Source: Actinotalea fermentans ATCC 43279 = JCM 9966 = DSM 3133 (GTDB lineage: Bacteria > Actinomycetota > Actinomycetes > Actinomycetales > Cellulomonadaceae). From it: a stretch of 33,741 nt of DNA. The notes below the pieces were generated by a model. It was given only the letters and a program-made list of their open reading frames with translations, was not told the DNA's origin and ran no database searches. A program made the translations under genes and the position numbers. Location of the stretch: positions 1-33,741 of the forward strand of contig AXCX01000014.1 of NCBI GenBank assembly GCA_000767215.1, given 5' to 3'. Below, piece by piece: positions 1 through 9,288 of this stretch (its first letter is position 1; every line of letters starts with the position of its first letter).

Positions 1-183
1 GGCCCGGCGTCGTTCGCCGCCTGGCGGGTCGGTGCGCTCGTGCCGGCCGGCGGGCGCGCCGGGGCCACCGCCGAGCATCCCGGCGAGGGCCTCTGGCTGC
101 CGGACCTGTCGGACCCGGCGGAGCGGCCCCGCTGCGTGCACGCGGTGCGGGACGGCGTCGTCCTGTACGCCGAGACGGCGTGA
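1..183 (+). CDS. C-terminal end of an unrecognised protein (5' end outside window)
   Basis: Frame 1 is open from the first base and ends at a TGA at 181-183, giving 60 codons. The visible tail includes the segments LWLPDLSDPAERP and VLYAETA and carries no motif I recognise. Codon use (G/C in nearly every third position) looks like real coding sequence. It lies upstream of lnt on the same strand, separated by about 350 bp. Function is unknown, and no family can be assigned from so short a fragment. Confidence 0.5.
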   Translation, partial: GPASFAAWRVGALVPAGGRAGATAEHPGEGLWLPDLSDPAERPRCVHAVRDGVVLYAETA

Positions 184-293
184 GCGACACGCCGTCCGAC
201 ACGCCGTCGACACGCCGACAGGGCCGTCATCACCCGAACGGACCAACGGCCGCGTGACCTGCGAATATGGCTCTGACCTGCGACGACGTCGCC

Positions 294-321
294 TTGACGC
301 TGGCGCTGGAACGGGTAGTTT
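294..321 (+). promoter_or_regulatory. SigA-type promoter candidate upstream of lnt
   Basis: TTGACG (294-299) is followed after 16 bp by TAGTTT (316-321), in one of the few AT-containing patches of the region. Transcription would start near 328, leaving a leader of about 205 nt before the lnt start codon, or producing a short separate RNA. Confidence 0.45.
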
Positions 322-521
322 TCCCATCGTTCCTCCCCGCGGATGCCGCGCCCAGGCTGCGCCCGACCGGTGCGCCGGATGTGCCCGCGGGGGACACCGG
401 CTGGGCCCGTGCGTTCAGTAGACAACGGTCGTGGATGGATCATCCCGACCGGTCCGAAGGACGCGCGGGCCAGTCGGTCGGTGTCAGCCGGCAGCCGGCA
501 CTCGGCCCGCTGGTCTGGCCG

Positions 522-527
522 TACGAT
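522..527 (+). promoter_or_regulatory. -10 element of a probable leaderless lnt transcript
   Basis: TACGAT lies exactly 6 nt before the GTG at 534. No Shine-Dalgarno sequence precedes that GTG, so transcription would begin at or next to the start codon. No clear -35 is visible. Confidence 0.5.
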
Positions 528-533
528 CGTGCG

Positions 534-2096
534 GTGCTCCTGCCCACTCCGCGCCGACGCGCGACCTTGCTTCTCGCCGTCGGGGGAGGGGTGCTCACGG
601 AGGCGGGCTTCCCCGGCCTCGGGTGGTGGCCGCTGACGGTCCTCGGACTCGCCCTGCTCTTCGTGGCGCTCGCCCGGGACAGCGCGCGCTGGAACGCCCT
701 CGTCGGCCTGGTGTTCGGCCTGGCGCTGTTCGTCCCGCACGTCACCTTCGTGGAGGCGGCCGTCGGCCTCGTGCCGTGGCTGGCGTTGGCGACGGCCGAG
801 GCGGGACTGGTCGCGCTGTTCGCGGCAGCGTGGGCGTGGGCTCGCCGCGGCGAGGTGATCTGGGGCGCCGCGCGCCTGCAGATCCCCGTGTTCGCAGCGT
901 TGTGGGTGGCAGTCGAGGAGCTCCGCTCCGTCTGGCCGTTCGGTGGCTTCCCGTGGGGCCGTCTCGCGTTCGCGCAGGCGGACTCCCCGCTGGGTCGATG
1001 GGCCTGGGCCGGCGGCGTCCCCCTGGTCTCGTTCCTCGTGGCTGCGGCGGGGGCGGTCCTGGCTCTCGGGCTCGTGGCGCTGCGGCGCGCGAACCTCGGC
1101 AGGGCGAGCGGGGCGCTGCTGGGCGTCGCCCTGATCGTGGTCTCCGGTGTGTTCCTTCCCCTGAGCAGCGCACCCACCGACGGGCGGCTCGAGGTCGGCG
1201 CCGTCCAGGGCAACGTGCCGGACCGCGGGCTCGACTCGTTCTCACAGGCCCGCGAGGTGCTCCGCAACCACGTGACCGGCACCGAGCAGCTGGCGCAGCG
1301 CGTCGAGCGGCCTCTCGACGTCGTGCTCTGGCCGGAGAACAGCACGGACATCGACCCGCGGGCCGACGCCGAGGCGGCCGACCTGGTGACCCGAGCCGCG
1401 CAGGCCGTGGGCGCACCGATCCTCGTGGGCACTGACCACTACCCGGAGAGCGGGGGGCGCCTCAACAGCGCGCTGCTGTGGGATCCGCAGACGGGTCCCG
1501 GCGTGAGCTACGACAAGCTCCACCCCACGCCGTTCGCCGAGTACATCCCGCTGCGGTCGATCGCGCGCGCGGTGTCCGACGCCGTGGACCGGGTCCGCAC
1601 GGACATGATCCCGGGCAGCGCCGTCGGCGCGCTCGACGTCGAGGTGCCCCGCCTGGACCGCACGGTGACCCTGGGCGTGGGCATCTGCTTCGAGGTCGCC
1701 TACGACGACATCATCCGCAACACCGTCCAGGACGGCGCCGAGCTGATCGTGATCCCGACGAACAACGCGACGTTCGGGCGCACGGACCTGTCCGTGCAGC
1801 AGCTGGCGATGTCGCGCATCCGGGCGATGGAGCACGGCCGGGCGACGGTCCAGATCTCGACCGTCGGCGTGAGCGCGCTCATCGACCCGGCGGGCGTCAT
1901 CCTCGAGCGCACGGAGCACTGGTCGGCCGAGCAGATGTCCGCCGCTCTGCCGTTGCGCAGCTCCCTCACGCCGGCCACGCGCTTCGGTGACGCCGTCGTC
2001 TGGGCGTTCCGCGGACTCGGCGTCGCCGTGGTCCTCGCCGGGATGGCCGGCGCGGCCCGCGTGCGCCGCAGCGACCGGGCACTGGTGGACGCATGA
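534..2096 (+). CDS. lnt: Apolipoprotein N-acyltransferase (Lnt)
   Basis: The protein transfers a third acyl chain to the N-terminal cysteine of lipoproteins at the outer face of the cytoplasmic membrane. It is 520 aa from the GTG at 534. The N-terminal part (about 1-220) is strongly hydrophobic, with several membrane segments. The C-terminal part is a nitrilase-type CN-hydrolase domain. The Glu-Lys-Cys triad is visible: E268 in VVLWPENS, K328 in YDKLHP and C385 in GVGICFE, close to the E. coli positions 267/335/387. A longer reading from 267 lacks an RBS and spans a promoter match, so I prefer 534, which has a -10-like hexamer 6 nt upstream. The stop overlaps the next start by 4 bp, so lnt and ppm1 are translationally coupled. 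In M. tuberculosis the two are one fused protein (Rv2051c); here they are separate genes. Confidence 0.93.
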   Translation: MLLPTPRRRATLLLAVGGGVLTEAGFPGLGWWPLTVLGLALLFVALARDSARWNALVGLVFGLALFVPHVTFVEAAVGLVPWLALATAEAGLVALFAAAWAWARRGEVIWGAARLQIPVFAALWVAVEELRSVWPFGGFPWGRLAFAQADSPLGRWAWAGGVPLVSFLVAAAGAVLALGLVALRRANLGRASGALLGVALIVVSGVFLPLSSAPTDGRLEVGAVQGNVPDRGLDSFSQAREVLRNHVTGTEQLAQRVERPLDVVLWPENSTDIDPRADAEAADLVTRAAQAVGAPILVGTDHYPESGGRLNSALLWDPQTGPGVSYDKLHPTPFAEYIPLRSIARAVSDAVDRVRTDMIPGSAVGALDVEVPRLDRTVTLGVGICFEVAYDDIIRNTVQDGAELIVIPTNNATFGRTDLSVQQLAMSRIRAMEHGRATVQISTVGVSALIDPAGVILERTEHWSAEQMSAALPLRSSLTPATRFGDAVVWAFRGLGVAVVLAGMAGAARVRRSDRALVDA

Positions 2097-2884
2097 TGCG
2101 GGTGATCGTCGTGGTGCCCACGTACGACGAGGCGGAGACGCTCCCGGGCACCCTGGCGCGGCTGCGGGCCGCTGTGCCCGAGGCCGACGTCCTCGTGGTC
2201 GACGACGGCAGCCCCGACGGCACGGGGGAGCTCGCCGAGCGGGCGGCCACCGTCGACCCGGCTGTGCACGTGCTGCACCGGTCGGGCAAGCAGGGCCTCG
2301 GGAAGGCGTACGTCGCGGGGTTCGCCTGGGCGCTCGAGCGTGGCTACGACGTCGTCGTGGAGATGGACGCGGACGGGTCCCACCAGCCCGAGGAGCTCCC
2401 GCAGCTGCTCGCCGTCATGGCGGGCGTCGACGGTGCGCAGCCGCGGGCAGACCTGGTGATCGGCTCGCGGTGGGTGCCGGGCGGCAGCGTGGTCAACTGG
2501 CCGTGGCAACGGGAGGTGCTGTCCCGCGGGGCGAACACCTTCACCCGGATCGCCATGGGGCTGCCCGTCCACGACGCGACGGCGGGATTCCGCGCCTATC
2601 GGGCGCCCGTCCTCGCCTCGCTGCGCCTGGACGAGGTCGAGTCGCAGGGGTACTGCTTCCAGGTGGACATGGCCTGGCGGGTGCACCTGGCCGGTGGGGT
2701 CATCCGCGAGGTGCCGATCGAGTTCGTCGAGCGCGCGCAGGGCCGGTCGAAGATGAGCAACCGGATCGTGGCGGAGGCTCTCGTGCGGGTCACGGCGTGG
2801 GGCGTGGCGCGTCGTGCGTCCCAGGTCCGTTCCGGTCTGCGCAGAGTTGTGGCCGCCGTGCGGCGGCCACAACAGGGGAGCTGA
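2093..2884 (+). CDS. ppm1: Polyprenol monophosphomannose synthase (GT2 family)
   Basis: The enzyme transfers mannose from GDP-mannose to polyprenyl phosphate; the product is the mannosyl donor for lipoglycans and protein O-mannosylation in actinobacteria. It is 263 aa, a single GT-A domain of the Dpm1 type without a C-terminal membrane domain. Visible motifs are VVVPTYDEAETL at the N-terminus, VVDDGSPDGTGE, the metal-binding DAD (D92-D94 in EMDADGSHQ), and the acceptor-side region DATAGFRAYR and GYCFQVDM. The start overlaps the lnt stop as ATGATG (2093-2098). The gene ends with a perfect 12-bp inverted repeat inside its last codons. Its neighbours lnt and rbpA match mycobacterial gene order. 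Confidence 0.92.
   Translation: MMRVIVVVPTYDEAETLPGTLARLRAAVPEADVLVVDDGSPDGTGELAERAATVDPAVHVLHRSGKQGLGKAYVAGFAWALERGYDVVVEMDADGSHQPEELPQLLAVMAGVDGAQPRADLVIGSRWVPGGSVVNWPWQREVLSRGANTFTRIAMGLPVHDATAGFRAYRAPVLASLRLDEVESQGYCFQVDMAWRVHLAGGVIREVPIEFVERAQGRSKMSNRIVAEALVRVTAWGVARRASQVRSGLRRVVAAVRRPQQGS
2846..2873. terminator. Perfect 12-bp stem hairpin inside the 3' end of ppm1
   Basis: GTTGTGGCCGCC (2846-2857), loop GTGC, GGCGGCCACAAC (2862-2873). All 12 pairs match, and the element ends 11 nt before the ppm1 stop codon. It is symmetric, so it forms in both transcripts and could terminate or stabilise the 3' ends of both ppm1 and the convergent rbpA. There is no T-tract, as is usual for actinobacterial terminators. 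Confidence 0.6.
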
Positions 2885-2886
2885 GC

Positions 2887-2902
2887 ACCGCCCTCAGGCG
2901 GT
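2887..2902. terminator. Short hairpin between ppm1 and rbpA
   Basis: ACCGCC (2887-2892), loop CTCA, GGCGGT (2897-2902). The element is in the 37-bp convergent gap, a second stem next to the longer one at 2846-2873. Both genes could use it. Confidence 0.5.
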
Positions 2903-2921
2903 CGTGCGACAGGGACGCGCG

Positions 2922-3266
2922 TCAGGCAGAGCGGCGCAGCTTGCCGGCGCGGAGCAGCTCGAGGCGTTCGGTGAGGAGCTCCTCGAGCTCGCCGACGGTG
3001 CGGCGCTCGAGCAGCATGTCCCAGTGGGTGCGCGGCGGCTTGGTGGCCTTGGGCTCGGGCTTGCTCGCGTCGCGCAGCAGCGCCTCGGCGCCGCAGCGGC
3101 ACTCCCACACCACGGGGACGTCGGCCTGCGCGGCGAAGGGCAGCACGATGGTGTGCCCGTTCGGGCAGTCGTAGTACGCCTCGAACCGCTCGGCGAACTC
3201 GACGCCCTCCTCGGACTCCATGCTGTGCGCGCCGATGCGGGTCCCGCGTAGCGATCGGTCCGCCAT
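2922..3266 (-). CDS. rbpA: RNA polymerase-binding protein RbpA
   Basis: RbpA is an actinobacterial transcription factor that binds RNA polymerase and the principal sigma factor and stabilises open promoter complexes. The 114 aa match the usual length. The core region (about 30-60) reads YYDCPNGHTI to WECRCG, with zinc-type ligands C34, H38, C56 and C58. A basic linker with SKPEPKATKPPRTHWDMLLERR leads to the C-terminal sigma-interacting helices (TVGELEELLTERLELL). The ATG at 3266 is preceded by GGGGAGGA at about 4 nt spacing. The gene converges on ppm1, as in mycobacteria (Rv2050/Rv2051c). A SigR/SigH-type promoter lies upstream. Confidence 0.97.
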   Translation of the reverse strand: MADRSLRGTRIGAHSMESEEGVEFAERFEAYYDCPNGHTIVLPFAAQADVPVVWECRCGAEALLRDASKPEPKATKPPRTHWDMLLERRTVGELEELLTERLELLRAGKLRRSA

Positions 3267-3320
3267 CGCGTCCTCCCCTCGTCAGGACGAGCACCTGTCC
3301 CTCGCTCGTCGTACCTGCAC

Positions 3321-3346
3321 AACGCGCCGCCCTCGGGCGGTGTTCC
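3321..3346 (-). promoter_or_regulatory. SigR/SigH-type (thiol-stress) promoter of rbpA
   Basis: Read on the minus strand, GGAAC (3346-3342) is followed after exactly 18 bp by GTT (3323-3321), matching the GGAAY-N18-GTT consensus of the SigR/SigH/SigE ECF sigma factors. The 18-bp spacer contains CCGCCC-GA-GGGCGG, a small palindrome. Transcription would start about 45 nt before the rbpA ATG. rbpA of Streptomyces coelicolor is known to be under SigR control, so the position makes sense. Confidence 0.65.
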
Positions 3347-3451
3347 GGGAGCGCGTGAAGGTCCGGTGAACATCGGGGGTGAAAAATCCTGCCGCTCGTC
3401 GGCACAACGTTCCCGTGGTGTGCGGGCGACCGCAACCGGAACGGGCGCTCC

Positions 3452-4726
3452 TCAGGCGCGGGGATGGTCCGCGTCGTACGCGAGGAAGCGCGGTTGCCAG
3501 AACGCGAACGCCGCCACGACGGTCGCGCACGCCAGGCCTCCGGCCACGGCAGCCCACGCCTCACCCACGCCCTCCGCCGCACCCCCCAGGACGACGTCGC
3601 CCAGCCTGGGCCCGCCGGCCACGACGACGATGAAGATCCCCTGCAGTCGCCCGCGCAGCGCGTCCGGCGTCGCAGCCTGCAGGATCGTGGACCGGAAGAT
3701 GGCGCTGACGGTGTCCGCGGAGCCCGCGACCACCATGCAGGCCGCCGCGAGCCAGAGCGTCCAGTGGGCACCGTCCGACGGCGGACGGTCCGGGGCGGCG
3801 AGCACCACGGCTCCGAAGAGGGCCACGGACAGCCCCCAGCCGACGACGGCGACGACCACGGCCCGCCCCTGGAGCCGCACCCGGCCGAGTGGCCCGGAGA
3901 AGAGCCCGCCGAGGATGGCGCCCGCCGCGATCCCCGCGGTGAGGACACCCACCGTCGTCGCCCCGCCGCCGATGAGCGTGGCGCCGATCGCGGGGAACAG
4001 GACCCGGGGCATCGCGAGCACCATGGCCGCGAGGTCGACCACGAACGTGGCGCGCACGTTGGGTCGCGTGCGCAGGAACCGCACGCCCTCCAGGACGCTC
4101 GCGAGGCCGGGCCGCCCCACCTCGCCCCGGGGCGGCATCGGCGGGAGCGACGCGAGACCGGCCAGCGCGCCGAGGAGGAGCACGGCCTCGACGGCGTAGG
4201 TCGCGCCGTACCCGGGACCCGCGACGAGCACGCCGGCGAGCAGCGGTCCCGCCGTGCTCGCGATGCCCATCGAGAGGCTCGACAGGGCGTTCGCCGCGGG
4301 CAGGAGCCGGGTGCCGACCAGGTGCGGCACGATCGCCATCCGCGCGGGGGAGTTGACGCCCATGAGGCCCGCCTGGACCGCGACCAGCGCGTACAGGACC
4401 CGGACGTCGTCGAGGTGCGCGAACGCCTGCGCGGACAGGCCGACGGCGCAGGCGAGCTGCCCGAGCGCCGTGAGGAGGATGACGCGCCGACGGTCGTGCG
4501 CGTCGACCAGGGCGCCGCCGTACAGGCCCATGAGGACCAGCGGCCCGAGCGCCGCCAGGCCCACGAGCCCGACGCTGGCGGTCGAGCCCGTGAGCTCGTA
4601 GACCTGGAGCCCGACGACCACCGCGGTGAGCGCGCCGCCCACCCCGGCGGCCGAGGTGCCCAGCCACATCCGGCGGTACGGCACGCTCACCCGAAGCGGC
4701 GTGAGGTCGAGCAGGAGGCGTGCCAC
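3452..4726 (-). CDS. MFS-family exporter
   Basis: This is an integral membrane transporter of the major facilitator superfamily, 424 aa, with about 12 hydrophobic segments. It resembles the MFS_3 (enterobactin exporter-like) group. The cytoplasmic loop between helices 2 and 3 carries the family signature as GGALVDAHDRRRV (about residues 70-82). The N-terminus begins ARLLLDLTPLRVSVPYRRMWLG, typical of actinobacterial members. GTG codons at 4744, 4732 and 4726 are possible starts; 4726 is chosen because GGAAGGA (4740-4734) sits 7 nt upstream of it. The substrate cannot be read from the sequence. The gene is divergent from the araC-type gene at 4921 with 194 bp between them. Confidence 0.85.
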   Translation of the reverse strand: MARLLLDLTPLRVSVPYRRMWLGTSAAGVGGALTAVVVGLQVYELTGSTASVGLVGLAALGPLVLMGLYGGALVDAHDRRRVILLTALGQLACAVGLSAQAFAHLDDVRVLYALVAVQAGLMGVNSPARMAIVPHLVGTRLLPAANALSSLSMGIASTAGPLLAGVLVAGPGYGATYAVEAVLLLGALAGLASLPPMPPRGEVGRPGLASVLEGVRFLRTRPNVRATFVVDLAAMVLAMPRVLFPAIGATLIGGGATTVGVLTAGIAAGAILGGLFSGPLGRVRLQGRAVVVAVVGWGLSVALFGAVVLAAPDRPPSDGAHWTLWLAAACMVVAGSADTVSAIFRSTILQAATPDALRGRLQGIFIVVVAGGPRLGDVVLGGAAEGVGEAWAAVAGGLACATVVAAFAFWQPRFLAYDADHPRA

Positions 4727-4885
4727 GGGCACATCCTTCCGCACGCGACAGCGCGTTCGAATCGATCCATGCCCGCGCGGACGGCCGACGTGACCGATGG
4801 GGGAGGGGACGCAGGCCCAGGGGTTCCGGCGTGCTCAGCGGGCCTGGTCTCGCGCGCCCGTCGACGAAAGACCCGCTGGCACCCG

Positions 4886-4913
4886 TGTCAAAGAGGCCGG
4901 TGCGTGGGACGAT
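4886..4913 (+). promoter_or_regulatory. Promoter candidate of the araC-VOC-uvrA operon
   Basis: TGTCAA (4886-4891), a 16-bp spacer and GACGAT (4908-4913). The GTG at 4921 begins 7 nt after the -10, so the transcript may be leaderless. Confidence 0.4.
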
Positions 4914-4920
4914 CCAGGGC

Positions 4921-5376
4921 GTGGGCACGATGGAGCAGCGGCTGGCCGACCTGGCCCGGCTGCGGCGCGTCCGGGACAGGATCGACCGGGACTTCGCTCA
5001 GCCGCTCGACGTCGACGCGCTGGCCCGGGGTGCCCACATGTCGGCCGGGCACCTGAGCCGGCAGTTCCGAGCTGCCTTCGGCGAGTCGCCCTACGCGTAC
5101 CTGATGACGCGGCGCATCGAGCGCGCGATGGCGCTCCTGCGGCGCGGCGACCTGAGCGTCACCGAGATCTGCTTCGCCGTCGGCTGCTCGTCACTGGGCA
5201 CCTTCAGCACCCGCTTCACCGAGCTGGTGGGTGTCCCGCCGAGCGAGTACCGGCGCCGCGAGGCGGAGCGAGCGGCGGCCGCCGGGGCGGGCGAGCCGCC
5301 GTCGTGCCTGGTCAGAGCGGCGGTGCGACCGGTCAGGAATCGAGAAGCACCCGCGAAGGAGCTGAACCTAGCGTGA
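4921..5376 (+). CDS. Small AraC-family DNA-binding regulator
   Basis: The protein is essentially a stand-alone AraC DNA-binding domain with two helix-turn-helix units and no N-terminal ligand domain (151 aa). HTH1 lies in LDVDALARGAHMSAGHLSRQFRAAFGESPYAYL and HTH2 in SVTEICFAVGCSSLGTFSTRFTELVGVPPSEYR, the latter matching the AraC signature. The GTG at 4921 is favoured because a -10-like hexamer precedes it; an in-frame ATG at 4930 lacks an RBS. The stop overlaps the next start (GTGA, 5373-5376), so it is translationally coupled to the VOC gene. It presumably controls its own operon, although no effector domain is present to show what it senses. Confidence 0.85.
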   Translation: MGTMEQRLADLARLRRVRDRIDRDFAQPLDVDALARGAHMSAGHLSRQFRAAFGESPYAYLMTRRIERAMALLRRGDLSVTEICFAVGCSSLGTFSTRFTELVGVPPSEYRRREAERAAAAGAGEPPSCLVRAAVRPVRNREAPAKELNLA

Positions 5377-5792
5377 GCGGCATGAACCTGAGCATCCAGT
5401 ACACCTTCCTCCCGCACACCGACCCGGAGGCGTCGCTCGCCTTCTACCGCGACGCCCTCGGCTTCGAGCTCCGCCAGGACGTCGGCTACGGCGACATGCG
5501 ATGGCTCACCGTGGGCCCGCCCGGGCAACCGGGCACCGCGATCGTGCTGAACCCGCCGTCCGCCGACCCGGGGCTGACCGACGACGAGCGGCGCACCATC
5601 GCCGAGCTCATGGCCAAGGGCAGCTACGCGAGCATCGTCCTGGCGGCCGACGACGTGGACCGTGCGTTCGCGGCCGTCGAGGCGACCGGCGCCGAGGTGG
5701 CGCAGGAGCCCGCCGACCAGCCCTACGGTGTGCGGGACTGCGCGTTCCGTGACCCGGCCGGGAACATGGTCCGCATCCAGCAGCAGCTCTGA
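5373..5792 (+). CDS. VOC (glyoxalase/bleomycin-resistance fold) protein
   Basis: This 139-aa cytoplasmic protein has the paired beta-alpha-beta-beta-beta modules of the vicinal oxygen chelate family. Features are the N-terminal TDPEASLAFYRDALGFELRQD module, the central DDVDRAFAAVEATGAEVAQEP helix and the C-terminal strand RDCAFRDPAGNMVRIQQ. Members act as isomerases, dioxygenases or drug-sequestering proteins; which applies here cannot be told. The GTG at 5373 is chosen because it overlaps the upstream stop and has GAAGGAG 11 nt before it; an ATG at 5382 is possible. The gene lies between an AraC regulator and a UvrA-like ATPase, an arrangement I have seen described in other actinobacteria and which suggests a drug- or damage-response function. 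Confidence 0.85.
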   Translation: MSGMNLSIQYTFLPHTDPEASLAFYRDALGFELRQDVGYGDMRWLTVGPPGQPGTAIVLNPPSADPGLTDDERRTIAELMAKGSYASIVLAADDVDRAFAAVEATGAEVAQEPADQPYGVRDCAFRDPAGNMVRIQQQL

Positions 5793-5816
5793 GAACCTGC
5801 GCCCGAGGGGGAGCCG

Positions 5817-8198
<2,382 letters not shown>

Positions 8199-8260
8199 CC
8201 CGCACGGCCCGTCTGCGCCGTCGAGCGGCCCGTCGCTGCCCGCGGGAGGGCCTCTCGGCC

Positions 8261-8288
8261 AAAGCCGATAATGTACGTTATGACATTG
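8261..8288. other. dif-like XerC/XerD recombination site (candidate)
   Basis: The 28-mer has the dif layout: 11-bp arm AAAGCCGATAA, 6-bp centre TGTACG, 11-bp arm TTATGACATTG. Its core GATAATGTACGTTATG resembles E. coli dif (CATAATGTATATTATG), with 13 of the 15 core positions from ATAA to TTATG identical, and 16 of 28 overall. It is an AT-rich island in the gap between the 3' ends of two convergent genes, where no promoter or operator is expected. Gene orientation also changes around it. The outer XerD arm departs from the usual form, so this remains a candidate. The alternative is a TetR/MarR-type operator, as the centre is a near-perfect palindrome. Confidence 0.55.
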
Positions 8289-8317
8289 CGCCGCCGGGAC
8301 CCGCCGGGTTGAGCTCC

Positions 8318-8332
8318 CCTGGGCGGCCCAGG
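8318..8332 (-). terminator. Terminator hairpin downstream of arsR
   Basis: CCTGGG (8318-8323), loop CGG, CCCAGG (8327-8332), 13 bp beyond the arsR stop codon. It is a perfect 6-bp stem in the convergent gap and could also act on the + strand gene. Confidence 0.5.
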
Positions 8333-8345
8333 CGCTTCCGGTCCG

Positions 8346-8744
8346 TCAGGCTGGCGGCGACAGGGCGGCCGCGACGGCACCGAGGCGCTCCGGCACCAGC
8401 CGGTAGTACGCCCAGACGCCGCGCTTCTCGCGCTCGAGCAGGCCGGCGTCGACGAGCACCTTCATGTGGTGCGAGATGGTGGGCTGCGACAGGCCGACCG
8501 GCTCGGTCAGGTCGCAGACGCACGCCTCCTGTCCCGCGCTGGCGGCGACCATCGACAGCAGGCGCAGCCTCGTGGGTTCCGCCACTGCCTTGAGCACGGC
8601 CGCGAGCTGCTCGGCCTCCTCGCTGCTCAGGGCCGAACCGGACTCGGGTGCGCAGCACACCGTGAGATCGGTCAACGGCAGCTCAGGGCGCGCGGGCTGG
8701 GCGTCGGCCTGGGCGCCTCCCCCGGCACGGGTGGTCGTCGTCAT
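8346..8744 (-). CDS. ArsR/SmtB-family metalloregulator
   Basis: This 132-aa winged-helix repressor has the ArsR core from about 45 to 130. LKAVAEPTRLRLLSMV starts the domain and GLSQPTISHHMKVLVDAGLLEREKRG is the recognition helix and wing. Two cysteine sets are visible: a CVCDL motif (C75, C77) at the start of the DNA-binding helices, as in ArsR/CadC, and a vicinal pair C30-C31 near the N-terminus, as in CadC and corynebacterial ArsR. It should therefore sense As(III)/Sb(III) or Cd/Pb and leave its operator when metal binds. There is no SD; a -10-like GATGCT ends 6 nt before the ATG. No arsenic or cadmium resistance gene is next to it, so its target beyond itself is unknown. Confidence 0.9.
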   Translation of the reverse strand: MTTTTRAGGGAQADAQPARPELPLTDLTVCCAPESGSALSSEEAEQLAAVLKAVAEPTRLRLLSMVAASAGQEACVCDLTEPVGLSQPTISHHMKVLVDAGLLEREKRGVWAYYRLVPERLGAVAAALSPPA

Positions 8745-8750
8745 GACACA

Positions 8751-8779
8751 AGCATCGCTCAGTATTGACGAGTGTCAAT
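8751..8779 (-). promoter_or_regulatory. arsR promoter with overlapping inverted-repeat operator
   Basis: On the minus strand TTGACA (8778-8773), a 16-bp spacer and GATGCT (8756-8751) precede the ATG by 6 nt, indicating a leaderless transcript. The perfect inverted repeat ATTGAC-GAGT-GTCAAT (8764-8779) covers the -35 element, the position expected of an autorepressing ArsR operator. Confidence 0.65.
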
Positions 8780-8799
8780 GTCTCGCCCGGCGTGGCGGA

Positions 8800-9282
8800 T
8801 CAGGCGCCCAGCTCCCGGGTCCACCGCTCCTCCGTCAGCGACCGGTCGCGCGGCACCGGCATCCGGACGCCGGACGGCGTGAAGCCGGCGGCCTCGAGGA
8901 CGTCCTGGGCGGGGTGGTCGCCGTCGAGGAGCCACGACGTCAACCGGACAGCACCGTCCGATAGCGCCTCGTCGGCGGCGGCGCCCAGGAGAGACTCCCC
9001 CACGCCCTTCCCCCGCATCTCCGGCGCTACCCAGAGCCCGACGACGTGTCGTTCGTCGGCCGGCGTCCCGGGCTCCTGGATCACGGACATCAGGCCCACC
9101 GTGCGGCGGTTGTGCGTCGCCACGAACCAGGGGCTCCCCCGCAGCCGCATCCGCCAGTGGCTCTCCTTGAAGCCCTGCTCGCGCTCGAGCGACGCCAGGA
9201 CCGGGTGGTCCTCCGTCAGCGACCGCAGCCGGATGTCCCGCAGCTGCCGCCAGTCGTCCTCGCCGAGGCGCTTCACGCGCAT
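8800..9282 (-). CDS. GNAT-family N-acetyltransferase
   Basis: This is a 160-aa acetyl-CoA-dependent acyltransferase. The acetyl-CoA binding motif is VGLWVAPEMRGKGVGESLL (about residues 80-98), with RGKGVG matching the Q/RxxGxG/A consensus. The N-terminus MRVKRLGEDDWRQLRDIRLRSL and the later AAGFTPSGVRMPVPRD fit the small-molecule GNAT group. The ATG at 9282 is chosen; longer readings run back through the upstream terminator. There is no SD, and GATGAT lies 6 nt before the ATG. The substrate is unknown. Confidence 0.88.
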   Translation of the reverse strand: MRVKRLGEDDWRQLRDIRLRSLTEDHPVLASLEREQGFKESHWRMRLRGSPWFVATHNRRTVGLMSVIQEPGTPADERHVVGLWVAPEMRGKGVGESLLGAAADEALSDGAVRLTSWLLDGDHPAQDVLEAAGFTPSGVRMPVPRDRSLTEERWTRELGA

Positions 9283-9288
9283 GGGCCC

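Larger units (their letters stand above)
184..533 (+). other. Gap before lnt with promoter-like elements and a short repeat
   Basis: This 350-bp stretch has no convincing gene. An open frame runs through it into lnt from an ATG at 267, but that ATG has no Shine-Dalgarno sequence and lies upstream of a good promoter match at 294-321, so I do not use it. Just after the upstream stop codon the decamer CGACACGCCG occurs three times (185-194, 197-206, 208-217). GGCCGT at 222-227 can pair with ACGGCC at 246-251 across an 18-nt loop, a weak terminator candidate for the upstream gene. Confidence 0.4.

Noticed and set aside
267-533. N-terminal extension of lnt from the ATG at 267
   Set aside because: No Shine-Dalgarno sequence, no conserved sequence for the extra 89 residues, and a promoter match inside it. 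The catalytic triad spacing fits a start at 534.
8268-8281. TetR/MarR-type operator reading of the near-palindrome at the dif-like site
   Set aside because: Both flanking genes end here, so no promoter for an operator to control is present. I prefer the dif reading, but cannot exclude a regulator site left from a lost gene.
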